This document shows, piece after piece, positions 11,046 to 27,574 of a stretch of 64,000 nucleotides of DNA. The notes beneath the pieces are model-generated. The model was given only the letters and a program-made list of their open reading frames with translations. It was not told the DNA's origin and ran no database searches. Position 1 is the stretch's first letter, and each line of letters starts with the position of its first letter. The DNA lies in NCBI RefSeq assembly GCF_040412425.1, contig NC_089762.1:23304391-23368390 (forward strand). The letters run 5' to 3'. Made by a program: the position numbers and the translations under genes. Origin of the DNA: Macrobrachium rosenbergii (lineage: Eukaryota; Arthropoda; Malacostraca; Decapoda; Palaemonidae).

Positions 11046-12480
11046 ATGGCTAATACCAGAGCCCAACAAAACGAGGATTTCAAATTCTACATGTCCGCTG
11101 GGAAGGACATGGGACTATCGGGGCAAGATCTGAGAGCATGGGTTTAAGAGCGAGTGGACGATGCCAAGGCGGAGAGAGCAAGAGAATGTGAAGAGAGAGA
11201 GAGAGAACGAGTTGCCCAAGAGCAACGAGAGGCCAAAGAACGTGAGGAGAGAGAGAGAGAGAGAACGAATTGCCCAAGAACAACGAGAGGAGAGAGAACG
11301 TGAGGAAAGAGAGAGAGACAGAATTGCCCAAGAACAACGAGAGGAGAGAGAACGTGAGGAAAGAGAGAGAGACAGAATTGCCCAAGAGCAGGAGAGAGAG
11401 AGAGAACGCGCCCCACGAGCTCCAGGTGCTAGAACGACAGCACGCCACCCCCGCCCCTGCCGCGGGGATGAGTGCCCTCAGCCAAGCTCACTCGTTCATG
11501 CCAAAATGGACAGAGTCCGAACCTGGCGTATGGCTTGAAAGGGCCGAACGAGTCCTGGAGTGCTGTGATCTCTCCCCGCGGAACTCTCCCTTGTTCTCAC
11601 TAAATTCCTGGGCGGAAAGGCCTCGTTGCCTACCACGCCCTTCCCGCAGACGATCGGGAAACTGGGAAGCCGGTCGCCAAGCAGTTACGAAGGCGTACGA
11701 GATTACCATAGCGGTGGAGGAGACGTTGGAGAGAGCAGCCCAGAGAAGCAGGCCAGACTTGGTCCGATTGGGCGTACCATTCGGAGCAGGCGTTGACAAA
11801 TGGCTCGATTCCGGCGAGCCACTAACACCCGCCGAGGTACTCGAGCGGTTTAAATCGAGCATTTCCTGCGCCACGCCCCCTCCTGCCCTCGCCACCCATA
11901 TATTGGAAAAAGCCCCAGCAACACTCACTGAGTGTTGCGAATAGCAGATATGTGGGAAACTCACCACCCTCAAGAAGGATCCATGGGGCGGAAGATAAAT
12001 CCCCGTCCTCCTCGGAGGTTCAAATTCCCTAAAAATGGGAACTCAGGCAAGCCCCTAACTTGCCATTATTGCAAGAAAACGGGGCATTCCTCCGAACAGT
12101 GCCGGAACAAGAAACCGCTCCTCTCTCCCGGAAAACCGACAAATAACTCGCCTGCGCCTCCACAGGGGCAGCGAAAAGATTTTAGCCAGACCTTTTTGCA
12201 CGGCGTGCAAGGTCTATGGCCATTCTCCCGCATGGGCGAAATGCCCACGCACAATAAATCAACTACTCCCACCGTCGCCTTGGCCGTCACAGATCCCACA
12301 TCATTAGGCCCTCCCGCCGAAGGGCCTGTATCGTGGCCCCTCCACGAGGTAGCGAGCCCGCCCGCCGCCGAGTCACTGCTTTCGAGACTCGGGCGCACAA
12401 ATCTCCCTCATCCGAAGGGACAGAGTTCCCCTACGGAGCTATCGTCAATAGACGAAAACTCGTCACGATCGAGGGAATAA
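11046..12480 (+). pseudogene. gag: gag polyprotein of the LTR element, frameshifted
   Basis: Structural protein that would coat element RNA. I place the start at the ATG at 11046 (MANTRAQQNEDFKFYMSAG), just after the hairpin-rich leader. That frame meets a TAA at 11145. Next comes a strongly charged coiled-coil stretch of repeated EREREERERDRIAQEQ type (about 11180-11410), in two frames. The capsid-like region follows with FMPKWTESEPGVWLERAE and ILEKAPATLTECC (about 11495-11940), again with shifts. The nucleocapsid part has a single zinc knuckle CX2CX4HX4C at 12061-12102 (CHYC...GH...C). I count at least three frame changes, so no intact product is encoded as assembled. The gag-type assignment is firm from the coiled coil, capsid-like words and knuckle. 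Confidence 0.82.
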
Positions 12481-12612
12481 ATCAATTTAAAATGATACTC
12501 CCTACGGTCCAATTGAGAGTCACAAGACCTCACCAATCCAAAATCTGCAATCTTGCAGTAGCAAGCCATCTCCCCGGAGGCTATGACGTCATCCTGGGAC
12601 AGGACTTTCAGT
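12340..12612 (+). pseudogene. retroviral-type aspartic protease domain
   Basis: Would cleave the element polyprotein as a dimer. The catalytic box reads FRDSGAQISLI, with DSGA at 12386-12397. A frameshift follows, and the rest continues as YGAIVNRRKLVTIEG and GYDVILGQDF (12579-12608), the conserved C-terminal flap-distal ILG motif. The length between the two motifs fits a retropepsin monomer. It directly follows the gag zinc knuckle region, as expected for gag-pro. The frameshift between the two halves makes this copy inactive unless it is a sequencing error. Confidence 0.8.
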
Positions 12613-14747
12613 CCCCACCGAAATCACGACAATCTAGGGGTCCACATTCCCCGAATCATTCCGCGGGCGCGAGTAATCCTCCCCCGCTGCTCCCTCAGTC
12701 AAGACTGGCGCCCCCTGGGTACCAGGAGGACGTGCAGTCCCCACCAGTGCCACCTGAGTACGATGTACAGTGGCCCCCTCGATCGGTTCCCGATCCACTT
12801 CCAGTGCCCGGCCCTGCCTCAGTGCCAGTGCCAGGGCCCAATCAGATCTCCTTCAGGAGATGCCAAATTCCTGCCGGTGCCACTTGCATGCCCCCGAGCA
12901 GGGCCAAGCTTCATCCGTCCGTGACCGACGAGCCCAAGAAACCTCTGATAGCGCCTGACTCTGCCCTAGTGCCAGCGCCAGAGCGCTACGCCGATCTCCA
13001 TTCACGGGATCCAACTCAGGACCCCCTCTCTTCCCCGGCCTGGCACCGCTACCAGCGTCGGTCAGAGACGGTTCCTCCCGACCACCGCGAAGCTCACCTG
13101 CAGGTGCGGCCTCGCAACCCGTGCCTGAGCTGGTCAACGTTACCTGCGAGCCGCTCACGCCCCCCCGACCGCCTCCTCTCTGCCTCAGCCGTCGCCGACG
13201 CAATTGCAAGTCAGGATTCTGCCATATCTCACTTGGCCGATGAACTACAAGAGCCGCGACGGATCATGGTAGAACCCACACGGAACACTCCTGCGTCAGC
13301 TGTCGCATCAGCAGGCCCAGGTGGTACTCTGTGCCGCCCTCCGGTCGCGGGCCCTCCGCTTCCCGGCCGAGGACAACTGTCCCATTAAGAAAGACTCGAG
13401 GCGAAATTACCACGCGGCGTGGGACATTCCAGGTAATTTACAAAGAGCTCTAGAGCTCCCCATGGCACCTGTGCCCCCATTTCATTTTTTTTCGACGGTC
13501 TTGGCACTAATCCAGAAGGGGATGTCAGACCTCCTCTATCTTCTTCCGTTCCTCAGGAACTGCTATCTCTTACCATCCTCTACTAATCTTCCCTTAAATT
13601 ATCCCCACAAGAGGCAATTAAATACGGGATACCATTCCCCACACAATGTATAAATCATTAAGAATAACAGAGTGAGAAGTGGCACCCTTGCGCCCATACC
13701 TTGGCACCGGGCGTGCGTGTCAGCCCTCCTGAAGGAGTCGCCCCTGGGTGCACTTTCTCGCCCTGGGACTGAAATGATAGTCCGGGCCGTAATTTATAGG
13801 CGAAGGACGATAAATTCCGCCTAACACAATAAAAAACCCTCACTCTTTTTCCCTTAGCTCTTCTGCCAATATCATTTACTTTCTTTTAGTCATTTAGTTA
13901 TCTTTATTTTAATGAATCGCGAGTCATAAACTCTTGCCCTTGTGATTTAAATGCCCCTTTCGTAAGCTCTGAGGGGACGTGTCCTGCCTTTCATATGCGG
14001 TCAAGTTTTCATTCGTAACGTCTTGGTAATTTTCCTTTGTTATTATCATCCCTTTTCCCCTTCCATTCCTTCCAAGATCTCTTTTTGTCCTACCCACATC
14101 TTTTGTCTGCTCGCCCTGTCATAACATTGAGTAGGCAGTGGACGCATGAAATTAGCGTAGTTTAAGGTTAGCGAATTAAAACCTCGCGAATACTCTCGCC
14201 CGCATTCGGCTGTCAAAACTCCGTGTGGGGCCGGCTAAAAGTACGTTAAAACGAAGATAAATTATCAATGCGAATATGTATAGTCATTACAGTGTCGCGT
14301 AAAAGGGGATGTCATTTACAAAAATAAACGCTGTTTTTCATTTACACAGCCTCTTCAAGGCAGATTGTACTAACCGCATGCATTTTATCTAAAATTAAGT
14401 AACCGTATTTTAATTCTTGAACAATAACCTTTCTTTTCATTTGTTGGCCATAGCCTCATATACGTGGTCCTATAATTCACAATTGTTCGAGTCACATTAT
14501 AAAGTTACCAGTGGGTAACCAAATCTAAAGTAATTATTCTTTTGCAAGTGTTTAAATCACTTTGCGTTCTGTTAACGAAAATTGTCCCAATGTGTTATTA
14601 AAAGTAATGTCACAGCTTCATAAAACCCTTAGGAGTAAAGTTCATTGCAAGGCAGAATGTAGAGCAACGTAAAGCACTTTGCCGCTCATTCTTGAATATC
14701 GATGTACACACACCAAGCAGGTATGTACATCATCTTGTATGGGGAGG
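12613..14747 (+). other. LTR element region downstream of protease; proline-rich frame, no RT or integrase
   Basis: One frame stays open from the protease to 13388 and encodes a very proline-rich segment with repeated PVPGP-like words, followed by a helical stretch (SQDSAISHLADELQE) at about 13205-13255. This may be a spacer, or the remnant of a third protein. I see no fusion-peptide or transmembrane segment to support an envelope. After 13660 no coding signature is visible up to the polypurine tract at 14738-14747. None of the usual YXDD, TDAS or D,D35E motifs is present in any frame I read. Confidence 0.6.
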
Positions 14748-17513
<2,766 letters not shown>

Positions 17514-17607
17514 TATCCCATAAGATATGTGTTCAGCAATATTCCAGAGACATTCCAGGCTTTATGTATTACCTTCATTACTTATAAGAAACATTTCTAG
17601 TAGAAGG

Positions 17608-17611
<4 letters not shown>

Positions 17612-17667
<56 letters not shown>
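17612..17667. repeat. (CT)n microsatellite
   Basis: Pure CT tract in otherwise unremarkable sequence (17514-17936 holds no recognised gene). Confidence 0.97.
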
Positions 17668-17671
<4 letters not shown>

Positions 17672-17936
17672 ATATGTAAAGAGAAGTTATAAAAATTTTC
17701 TCTGTAAAACGCAGTCAAGCTTTGAGATGGCTTCGATGAGAAAGCTTAGTTTGCACTTCAGGCTGCCTGTTGTTACTGCCCAAGTGGATGAATGTCTCTC
17801 TCCCGTTTCCCGGATTTCCTGAACGTCACACTGCCAACAGATTCCTGAGATCCCCGATGATGATATGTCTTTATTATCCTGGAAGGGACGTTTGCCCAGT
17901 GAAAAAATCTTTCATGTTTTTTCTCCTTACTTTTAC

Positions 17937-17950
17937 ACACGCACACACAC

Positions 17951-18023
<73 letters not shown>
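17937..18023. repeat. (CA)n-(TA)n microsatellite
   Basis: Short CA run followed by a TA tract. Confidence 0.95.
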
Positions 18024-18029
<6 letters not shown>

Positions 18030-19777
18030 GACGAAGTGTCCAGTGTTTGTTCTTCAAATCAAACCTGGTATCTAAGTGCTTGATATTTGATTACCAAACT
18101 TACCATTTATTTGACAATTATAGTTACCTCACAACAGCCAGACACCTGAACCCTCGTCTCATATTCAAAACGACTGATTTCTCTAAAGGCAACAGTGATC
18201 CCTTATAAAACTTATCAATCATGAAAGAAAGCAGAGTAAGCTCGTTAAACAGGTGTGAGGTAAAATCTAAGGGCGTCACTCCAGTAACATTATAAAAGTT
18301 CAAGTATTTCTATTTATTTCATTTCCCTGGTTCGAGCACACTTCAATTACTTGAAGGAAAACATCTCACTTACCACTCTATCTCTAATTCAAATCAAAAT
18401 TACTGGTGGGTCAATAGAATGAAACTCTGATATAATATTTTAAATACAAAAATTTATTTCTAAATTCAAAGATTATACATGACATTAACAGTCTCAGGGA
18501 AATTTATTATTACTTGAAAACAAAACAAAATTGGATTAAATCTGAATTAATCATCAGTCAAAATTAAATCAGAAATTAATTTATTATTTAATAAAAAAAT
18601 TATTCCAGTAAAATTTAAATTTTTAAATAACAAAACTTAATTGAAAGGAAATATACTGTAAGTAAATTAATTCCCAAATGTTAAACAAATTAAGGCAATT
18701 AAATCAATCATATAAAAATTGGGGTACAAAAGACACAGAAATATACTCTGCAAAAAATTAAACAAAAATAATGTAAAGCAAAATTAAGGCAATAGCAAAC
18801 ACACCAAGTAATTATAAAATTCTTCAAAAGACAAAGCATAAAACATATAACATGAAAAAGTATTAAAAAGGAACAAGGTGTCTACATATAATCACTGTAA
18901 ATATTATTTTTAGTGCACTAAACCCCAATAATTATGTATGTTACAATACCTTGGTACCAATTGCTTCGTGTCTTTAATCAGGCGCCGCTACACACACACA
19001 CTTAATAAAATACACTGTTCAGATAGCTCAGACACATTTACTAAGGAATTAAACAGTTAAAGGATATGAGAGACCATCGTCTACCAAAATATCAATTACG
19101 TTACAACAGGACATTCGAAGTCCCGAGAGCGAGCGAGCAAGAGAGAGATAGAGGGGGCGAGACGGGGAGCAAAAAGGCTGCTCCTTTCCGCACGGATAAT
19201 GGTCTCTCAATAGTGCCCCTTCGTAAGGGCGTCTTAGATGCGGCGGGGCATGGCCTATACGAGTGCATGGACAGGTCCCAGATAAGGTTTTTATTTTTAA
19301 AACTCTTTAAAACGATAATTAGAGAGGAAGTGGAAATACAGTTAACAATAATATTTATCATTACATAGTTTCAGAACAAGAGAATCTCTAGTTATTATAA
19401 TAAGAAAGGAAAACATCGTTTCATAGAAAATTCCTGAATGACGTTAGGCAACTTTCGTAATGGAATTTTCCACCCGACAGTGTTTTGACTGAGTCCCATA
19501 ACGTCTTGTACACTAATGGAGTCACATGATAAGGTATTAATCTCAGCAAGTTTTGAATACTGACTAAACAAAGTGTCCCTATACAACAAACAAGGGCTCT
19601 CTGTCTCTCTCAACGCCATGCATACGACCTCTCTCAAACCATACAGCATTTAATCAGTGTAACTTTACGCTAGCTCTTTTACGGTATATGCATATCTGAA
19701 TACAAAATCATACATTTCTACAACAACTCACACATAAACACAGGAGAATACTGCATTATGAAAACCACAGCATAAGA
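18024..19777. other. AT-rich non-coding stretch between two (TA)n arrays, possible solo LTR
   Basis: Begins TGTGACGAAGTGTCC right after a TA tract, which resembles an LTR terminus, and is bounded on the right by another TA array. The middle (18420-18900) is very A-rich. I find no matching second copy in the window, no gag or pol words and no clear 3' terminus, so the LTR reading is only a suggestion. Confidence 0.3.
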
Positions 19778-20520
<743 letters not shown>

Positions 20521-20599
20521 ATGATGATGAAGCCCAATATACGCACTAGACCAAGGGCAGATGGAGAGGCACACTAACAATCTACAGTTTTTATTGTGG

Positions 20600-20642
20600 G
20601 CCGACGGCGTTTCATAATAATCCATTGCATTTTCAAGGCTGC
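20600..20642 (-). other. conserved 3' terminal stem-loop plus GAAACG
   Basis: Minus-strand reading: GCAGCCTTGAAAA, GCAAT..ATTAT imperfect hairpin, GAAACGCCGTCGGC, then ACAATAAA. One strand of the stem is mutated compared with 23378-23420. Confidence 0.55.
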
Positions 20643-20868
20643 AATGACACAATTTTGTTTAATAAAAAGGACGTCACTATATAAAATTATAAAGATAAAA
20701 AAAATAAAATAAAATAAAAATGTACATACATTTCTTAAAATATCTTAAAACAAACCTACCCAGTACATGGCTAAAAAGTGACTAAACAGAAGAAGGTAAA
20801 ACTACTCGAAAACAAAGAGAACAGCAGAGAAATCACAAAATAAACAAGTGTTGAGGACGTCTGGGCAT

Positions 20869-22789
20869 TTAACGAGGAACAAGTGCTTTAATGAAAATTG
20901 ACTCTAAAGTCGTAAGCTCGTCCTCGTGTTGGGCTGAGGCTATTATTTCGAAGTTTTCCATATCAATCTGCGTTTTGCAGATTGCAGAGTGATTTCTTAT
21001 ATTTGATAATTCAGGCCTGGACAATCTGCATCCCGTCCTATAACTGACGCCCTGATGACTACAAACACGGACTTTCAGTAGCCGTCTCGTACATCCAACG
21101 TAGGTTCCCAGCTCGCACTTGGGACAAGTATATTTGTAAATGATGTTGGATGCTAGAGACGGGCACAGTCTATCCTTAGATCTGAAAAGAGACCCGAGCG
21201 TTAAAGGGTTTTTCGGAATAAGTTTCATATTTACAAACAGGAATTCTTTGCTAATGATCTTTATAACTTTTTTGCGAAACTCATCGTTGAACAGGAAGGA
21301 AATTTAGCGTAGATATCAAGTTTGGGAACATCATAAATGACACGTGGCTCACTAAAATTCATATCTAACAACTTTCTCAAAATTCTGTAAAAGTGTTTTA
21401 GAGGAAAACAATTATTTCTAAAAAAACCTGTCAGGAACTCAATTTCGCTGTGGAAGCCTTGCCAAGACGATGTCAGAGTAAGGGCCCTGTGGAGGAGTGT
21501 AAAAATAGCATTTAATTTAAAATTAAAATGACAAGCACTGTAAAAATTAGTACCCAACCCAGTAAAGGTGCTCTTTCTGTATATATTGGTATGGAAACCC
21601 TCCGAGTCCCTTGAAATACGTAGGTCCAGGAAAGGGAGCGATTTGCATATTTCCTTCTCCATAGTAAACTTAATATTGGAGTGCTGGGCATTAATAAAAT
21701 CTAAAAACAGGTGAGACTGAAATTCATGTCTAAAAAGAACGAATGTGTCATCCACATAACGTCGATAAAATAGGGGGCAAAGGTTGGAGGGGCAGGAATC
21801 TAAGAATGACTCCTCCAGGGAGTTCATAAAGATGTTAGCGAAGGTGGGGCCGAGTGGACTACCCATCGCCATCCCTTCCACTTGTTTGAAGGAAGTACCA
21901 TTAAAAAAACGAAGACCGTGTCCCAATCGGCCAAGTTAAACTGTTTAAAATGAGACTTATTAAAATTATGAAACATAGAGTCTTCGTCAGGAAATAATTT
22001 GCTTAAAATAATATTAATAGTTTCTTCAACAGGGACATTAGTAAATAACGACTCGACATCATAGCTAACCATATAAAGGTCCGAGTCCTGTTTAAGGATC
22101 TCGTTCTTAAAATCCAAGGAGTTCCTGAGTGTAGGCGTTGTTGGTTAAAGGTTCGAGGAGGGTACCAGGTACTTAGCTAATTTATAGTTAGGGGTATTTA
22201 TTGATGAAAGAATCGGTCGCAAAGGAATATTGTCTTTGTGTATTTTGGGAAGGCCATACATAATCCCATATGAGGAGCCTGTAGAGAAAAGACTTTGATA
22301 GGTATGTTCGTCTATAACCTTACTTTGTTTTAATTGTCTAAGGAATCTGTTAACTCGGTCTTCTATTTTAATAATGTCATGTAAATTAGGTGTTCCCATT
22401 TCTTGAAATTTGGTATCGTCGTTCAGTATCACAGTCATTTTATTTATGTAATCCTGTTTGCTCAAAATGACAGTTCCCTTACCTTTGTCCGGACGTGTAA
22501 TGATGACATCTTCCTCTTTAGCGAGGTTTTTAAGTAAAGTCAGATCTTCTTTTCTAAGGAAAGGAGTCCAGTTCGTCTTAAGATTGTTGAATACCTGATG
22601 GGCCAAAGATGAAAGCTGAAACGTACACGCTCAATATTATTACAGCAAGGTAATTTGGTTAATTTCTGAAATAAAATTTCCAGTGGTAGGAAAAATTGAT
22701 GCAATTTAGGTTTATAGCACGGGAGGCAAAAGTCCAGGCCCAAAGACAAGAGAAATTCTTCTCTTTTAGACAGCACCCGACTAGAAAAG
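20869..22789 (-). pseudogene. Penelope-like RT and GIY-YIG endonuclease, inverted 5'-truncated copy
   Basis: The reverse transcriptase and endonuclease of a Neptune-like element, read on the minus strand from 22789. Motifs in order: FSSRVLSKREEFLLSLGL at the truncated start; TRPDKGKGTVILSKQDY; YGIMYGLPKIHKD; PLRPILSSI; motif A YDVESLFTNVPVEE; motif B GMAMGSPLGPTFANIF; catalytic YVDD at 21747-21758; then the endonuclease with YKYTCPKCELGTYVG and SHQG, ending ALVPR at a stop near 20869. It needs frame changes near 22570, 22130, 21920 and 21250. This copy keeps YGLPKIHKD intact where the forward copy has a 2-base deletion. GTYVG is the GIY-YIG signature and CPKC the linked cysteine pair of this family. 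Confidence 0.85.
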
Positions 22790-23490
22790 AAACTTATTCC
22801 GAAAAACCCTTTAACGCTCGGGTCTCTTTTCAGATCTAAGGATAGACTGTGCCCGTCTCTAGCATCCAACATCATTTACAAATATACTTGTCCCAAGTGC
22901 GAGCTGGGAACCTACGTTGGATGTACGAGACGGCTACTGAAAGTCCGTGTTTGTAGTCATCAGGGCGTCAGTTATAGGACGGGATGCAGATTGTCCAGGC
23001 CTGAATTATCAAATATAAGAAATCACTCTGCAATCTGCAAAACGCAGATTGATATGGAAAAACTTCGAAATAATAGCCTCAGCCCAACACGAGGACGAGC
23101 TTACGACTTTAGAGTCAATTTTCATTAAAGCACTCGTTCCCTCGTTAAATGCCCAGACGTCCTCAACACCCTTGTTTATTTTGTGATTTCTCTGCTGTTC
23201 TCTTTGTTTTCGAGTAGTTTTACCTTCTTCTGTTTAGTCACTTTTTAGCCATGTACTGGGTAGGTTTGTTTTAAGATATTTTAAGAAATGTATGTACATT
23301 TTTATTTTATTTTATTTTTTTATCTTTATAATTTTATATAGTGACGTCCCTTTTTATTAAACAAAATTGTGTCATTGCAGCCTTGAAAATGCAATGGATT
23401 ATTGCGAAACGCCGTCGGCCACAATAAAAACTGTAGATTGTTAGTGTGCCTCTCCATCTGCCCTTGGTCTCCGTATATTGGGCTTCCGCC
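22789..23490 (+). repeat. Penelope pseudo-LTR: endonuclease 3' end plus 3' UTR
   Basis: Starts KLIPKNPLTLGS in frame and covers the GIY-YIG domain and the whole 3' UTR, matching 25610-26296 almost base for base. One extra A (GGAAAAACTTC instead of GGAAAACTTC) shifts the frame near 23060. Its 3' end runs directly into the 5' end of the next copy, giving the head-to-tail arrangement. Confidence 0.83.
23378..23420 (+). other. conserved 3' terminal stem-loop plus GAAACG
   Basis: CAGCCTTGAAAAT, perfect 5 bp stem GCAAT/ATTGC, then GAAACGCCGTCGGCC and ACAATAAA. This is the best-preserved copy of the module. Confidence 0.62.
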
Positions 23491-26012
23491 TTCATCATCG
23501 TCGTGTGTTTTGGACTATGGTGCAAACGACACAATGACCCTTGGGAGCGTCTTCTTCGTCTACCTCTTTTGATTCGACTCAGACTTCGGAATTCCAACAA
23601 CTTCTACTCCTTCATAAGGACTCGATATGGACCTCCTGTTCTACACAATTGCCGTACCCTGGAAAGATACTCCAAGAAATTGGAAAAAGCTAAACTAGAT
23701 TTAAGGTTCCTACAGTATTGTCAGCTAAACAAAATTACCCCCAGATTTGTTCGTTTTAAGTTGTATAAATCTTCTTTATACCATTCAGAATTTTACTTAG
23801 AATCAACCAATAAGTTGTTGGAAATGGAAATTAATCTTAAATACAGTGTTATTAAGAAACTTACTGTTACTGTTAATACTCACAGGTCGAGTCTTTTGAA
23901 TTCTTTATCTTGGATTGATAGGCTAATTTTTAACAGATTGTTTAGTAAACTTTTAAACTCTTTTATACAGGACACTGAATTCAGGCACAGTAGAAAATTG
24001 CAACGTCTGGGTATTTCCTTGCCTATTTTTAATAAGAATATCAACTCAGTTTTTAACTTTTCTAGTCGGGTGCTGTCTAAAAGAGAAGAATTTCTCTTGT
24101 CTTTGGGCCTGGACTTTTGCCTCCCGTGCTATAAACCTAAATTGCATCAATTTTTCCTACCACTGGAAATTTTATTTCAGAAATTAACCAAATTACCTTG
24201 CTGTAATAATATTGAGCGTGTACGTTTCAGCTTTCATCTTTGGCCCATCAGGTATTCAACAATCTTAAGACGAACTGGACTCCTTTCCTTAGAAAAAGAA
24301 GATCTGACTTTACTTAAAACCTCGCTAAAGAGGAAGATGTCATCATTACACGTCCGGACAAGGTAAGGAACTGTCATTTTGAGCAAACAGGATTACATAA
24401 ATAAAATGACTGTGATACTGAACGACGATACCAAATTTCAAGAAATGGGAACACCTAATTTACATGACATTATTAAAATAGAAGACCGAGTTAACAGATT
24501 CCTTAGACAATTAAAACAAAGTAAGGTTATAGACGAACATACCTATCAAAGTCTTTTCTCTACAGGCTCCTCATATGGGATTATGTAACCTTCCCAAAAT
24601 ACACAAAGACAATATTCCTTTGCGACCGATTCTTTCATCAATAAATACCTAACTATAAATTAGCTAAGTACCTGGTACCCTCTCCTCGAACCTTTAACCA
24701 ACAACGCCTACACTCTCAGGAACTCCTTGGATTTTAAGAACGAGATCCTTAAACAGGACTCGGACCTTTATATGGTTAGCTATGATGTCGAGTCGTTATT
24801 TACTAATGTCCCTGTTGAAGAAACTATTAATATTATTTTAAGCAAATTATTTCCTGACGAAGACTCTATGTTTCATAATTTTAATAAGTCTCATTTTAAA
24901 CAGCTTAACTTGGCCGTGCAGGACACGGTCTTCGTTTTTAATGGTACTTCCTTCAAACAAGTGGAAGGGATGGCGATGGGTAGTCCACTCGGCCCCACCT
25001 TCGCTAACATCTTTATGAACTCCTGGAGGAGTCATTCTTAGATTCCTGCCCCTCCAACCTTTGCCCCCTATTTTATCGACGTTATGTGGATGACACATTC
25101 GTTCTTTTTAGACATGAATTTCAGTCTCACCTGTTTTTAGATTTTATTAATGCCCAGCACTCCAATATTAAGTTTACTATGGAGAAGAAATATGCAAATC
25201 GCTCCCTTTCCTGGACCTACGTATTTCAAGGGACTCGGAGGGTTTCCATACCAATATATACAGAAAGAGCACCTTTACTGGGTTGGGTACTAATTTTTAC
25301 AGTGCTTGTCATTTTAATTTTAAATTAAATGCTATTTTTACACTCCTCCACAGGGCCCTTACTCTGACATCGTCTTGGCAAGGCTTCCACAGCGAAATTG
25401 AGTTCCTGACAGGTTTTTTTAGAAATAATTGTTTTCCTCTAAAACACTTTTACAGAATTTTGAGAAAGTTGTTAGATATGAATTTTAGTGAGCCACGTGT
25501 CATTTATGATGTTCCCAAACTTGATATCTACGCTAAATTTCCCTTCCTGTTCAACGATGAGTTTCGCAAAAAAGTTATAAAGATCATTAGCAAAGAATTC
25601 CCGTTTGTAAATATGAAACTTATTCCGAAAAACCCTTTAACGCTCAGGTCTCTTTTTCAGATCTAAGGATAGACTGTGCCCGTCTCTAGCATCCAACATC
25701 ATTTACAAATATACTTGTCCCAAGTGCGAGCTGGGAACCTACGTTGGATGTACGAGACGGCTACTGAAAGTCCGTGTTTGTAGTCATCAGGGCGTCAGTT
25801 ATAGGACGGGATGCAGATTGTCCAGGCCTGAATTATCAAATATAAGAAATCACTCTGCAATCTGCAAAACGCAGATTGATATGGAAAACTTCGAAATAAT
25901 AGCCTCAGCCCAACACGAGGACGAGCTTACGACTTTAGAGTCAATTTTCATTAAAGCACTCGTTCCCTCGTTAAATGCCCAGACGTCCTCAACACCCTTG
26001 TTTATTTTGTGA
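23446..26012 (+). pseudogene. Penelope-like RT and GIY-YIG endonuclease, forward copy
   Basis: The longest copy. The N-terminal region reads ERYSKKLEKAKLDLRFLQYC and ITPRFVRFKLYKSSLY (about 23660-23790), typical of the Neptune lineage. It continues open from 23446 to 24366. No ATG clearly marks the start. A frame change near 24365 leads to SKQDYINKMTVILNDD. A 2-base deletion in YGIMYGLPKIHK near 24586 introduces a stop. Motif A YDVESLFTNVPVEE and motif B GMAMGSPLGPTF follow at 24780-25010, the catalytic YVDD at 25083-25094 in another frame, and the endonuclease (YKYTCPKCELGTYVGC) at about 25710-25760, ending LVPSLNAQTSSTPLFIL at 26012. At least five frame breaks make it non-functional as assembled. 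The breaks differ from those in the inverted copy, so they arose, or were miscalled, independently. Confidence 0.86.
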
Positions 26013-26204
26013 TTTCTCTGCTGTTCTCTCTCTTTGTTTTCGAGTAGTTTTACCTTCTTCTGTTTAGTCACTTTTTAGCCATGTACTGGGTAGGTTTGTT
26101 TTAAGATATTTTAAGAAATGTATGTACATTTTTATTTTATTTTATTTTTATCTTTATAATTTTATATAGTGACGTCCTTTTTATTAAACAAAATTGTGTC
26201 ATTG

Positions 26205-26247
26205 CAGCCTTGAAAATGCAATGGATTATTGCAAAAACGCCGTCGGC
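26205..26247 (+). other. conserved 3' terminal stem-loop plus GAAACG
   Basis: Same module as at 23378-23420, with GCAAAAACGCC in place of GCGAAACGCC. Confidence 0.55.
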
Positions 26248-26293
26248 CACAATAAAACTGTAGATTGTTAGTGTGCCTCCCATCTGCCCTTGG

Positions 26294-27450
<1,157 letters not shown>

Positions 27451-27489
27451 AATTCTACTAATGCACAGAACAATTGTGTAAATGATAAA

Positions 27490-27492
<3 letters not shown>

Positions 27493-27571
<79 letters not shown>
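27493..27571. repeat. (TA)n microsatellite
   Basis: TA tract just upstream of the Gmr1-type element. Confidence 0.97.

Positions 27572-27574
<3 letters not shown>

Noticed and set aside
13200..13660. Possible envelope-like gene downstream of the gag-protease
   Set aside because: Only a helical stretch and proline-rich text are visible. No signal peptide, cleavage site or membrane segment supports an envelope protein.
18024..19777. Solo LTR starting TGTGACGAAG
   Set aside because: Only one terminus looks LTR-like, and there is no second copy or internal landmark. Kept only as a low-confidence note.
22590..22640. CTGATGGGCC...GCTGAAACG on the plus strand, resembling a hammerhead core
   Set aside because: It lies within the Penelope coding region on the opposite strand, stem II does not pair well, and the core has a G in place of the final A. 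The equivalent text in the forward copy is explained by coding.
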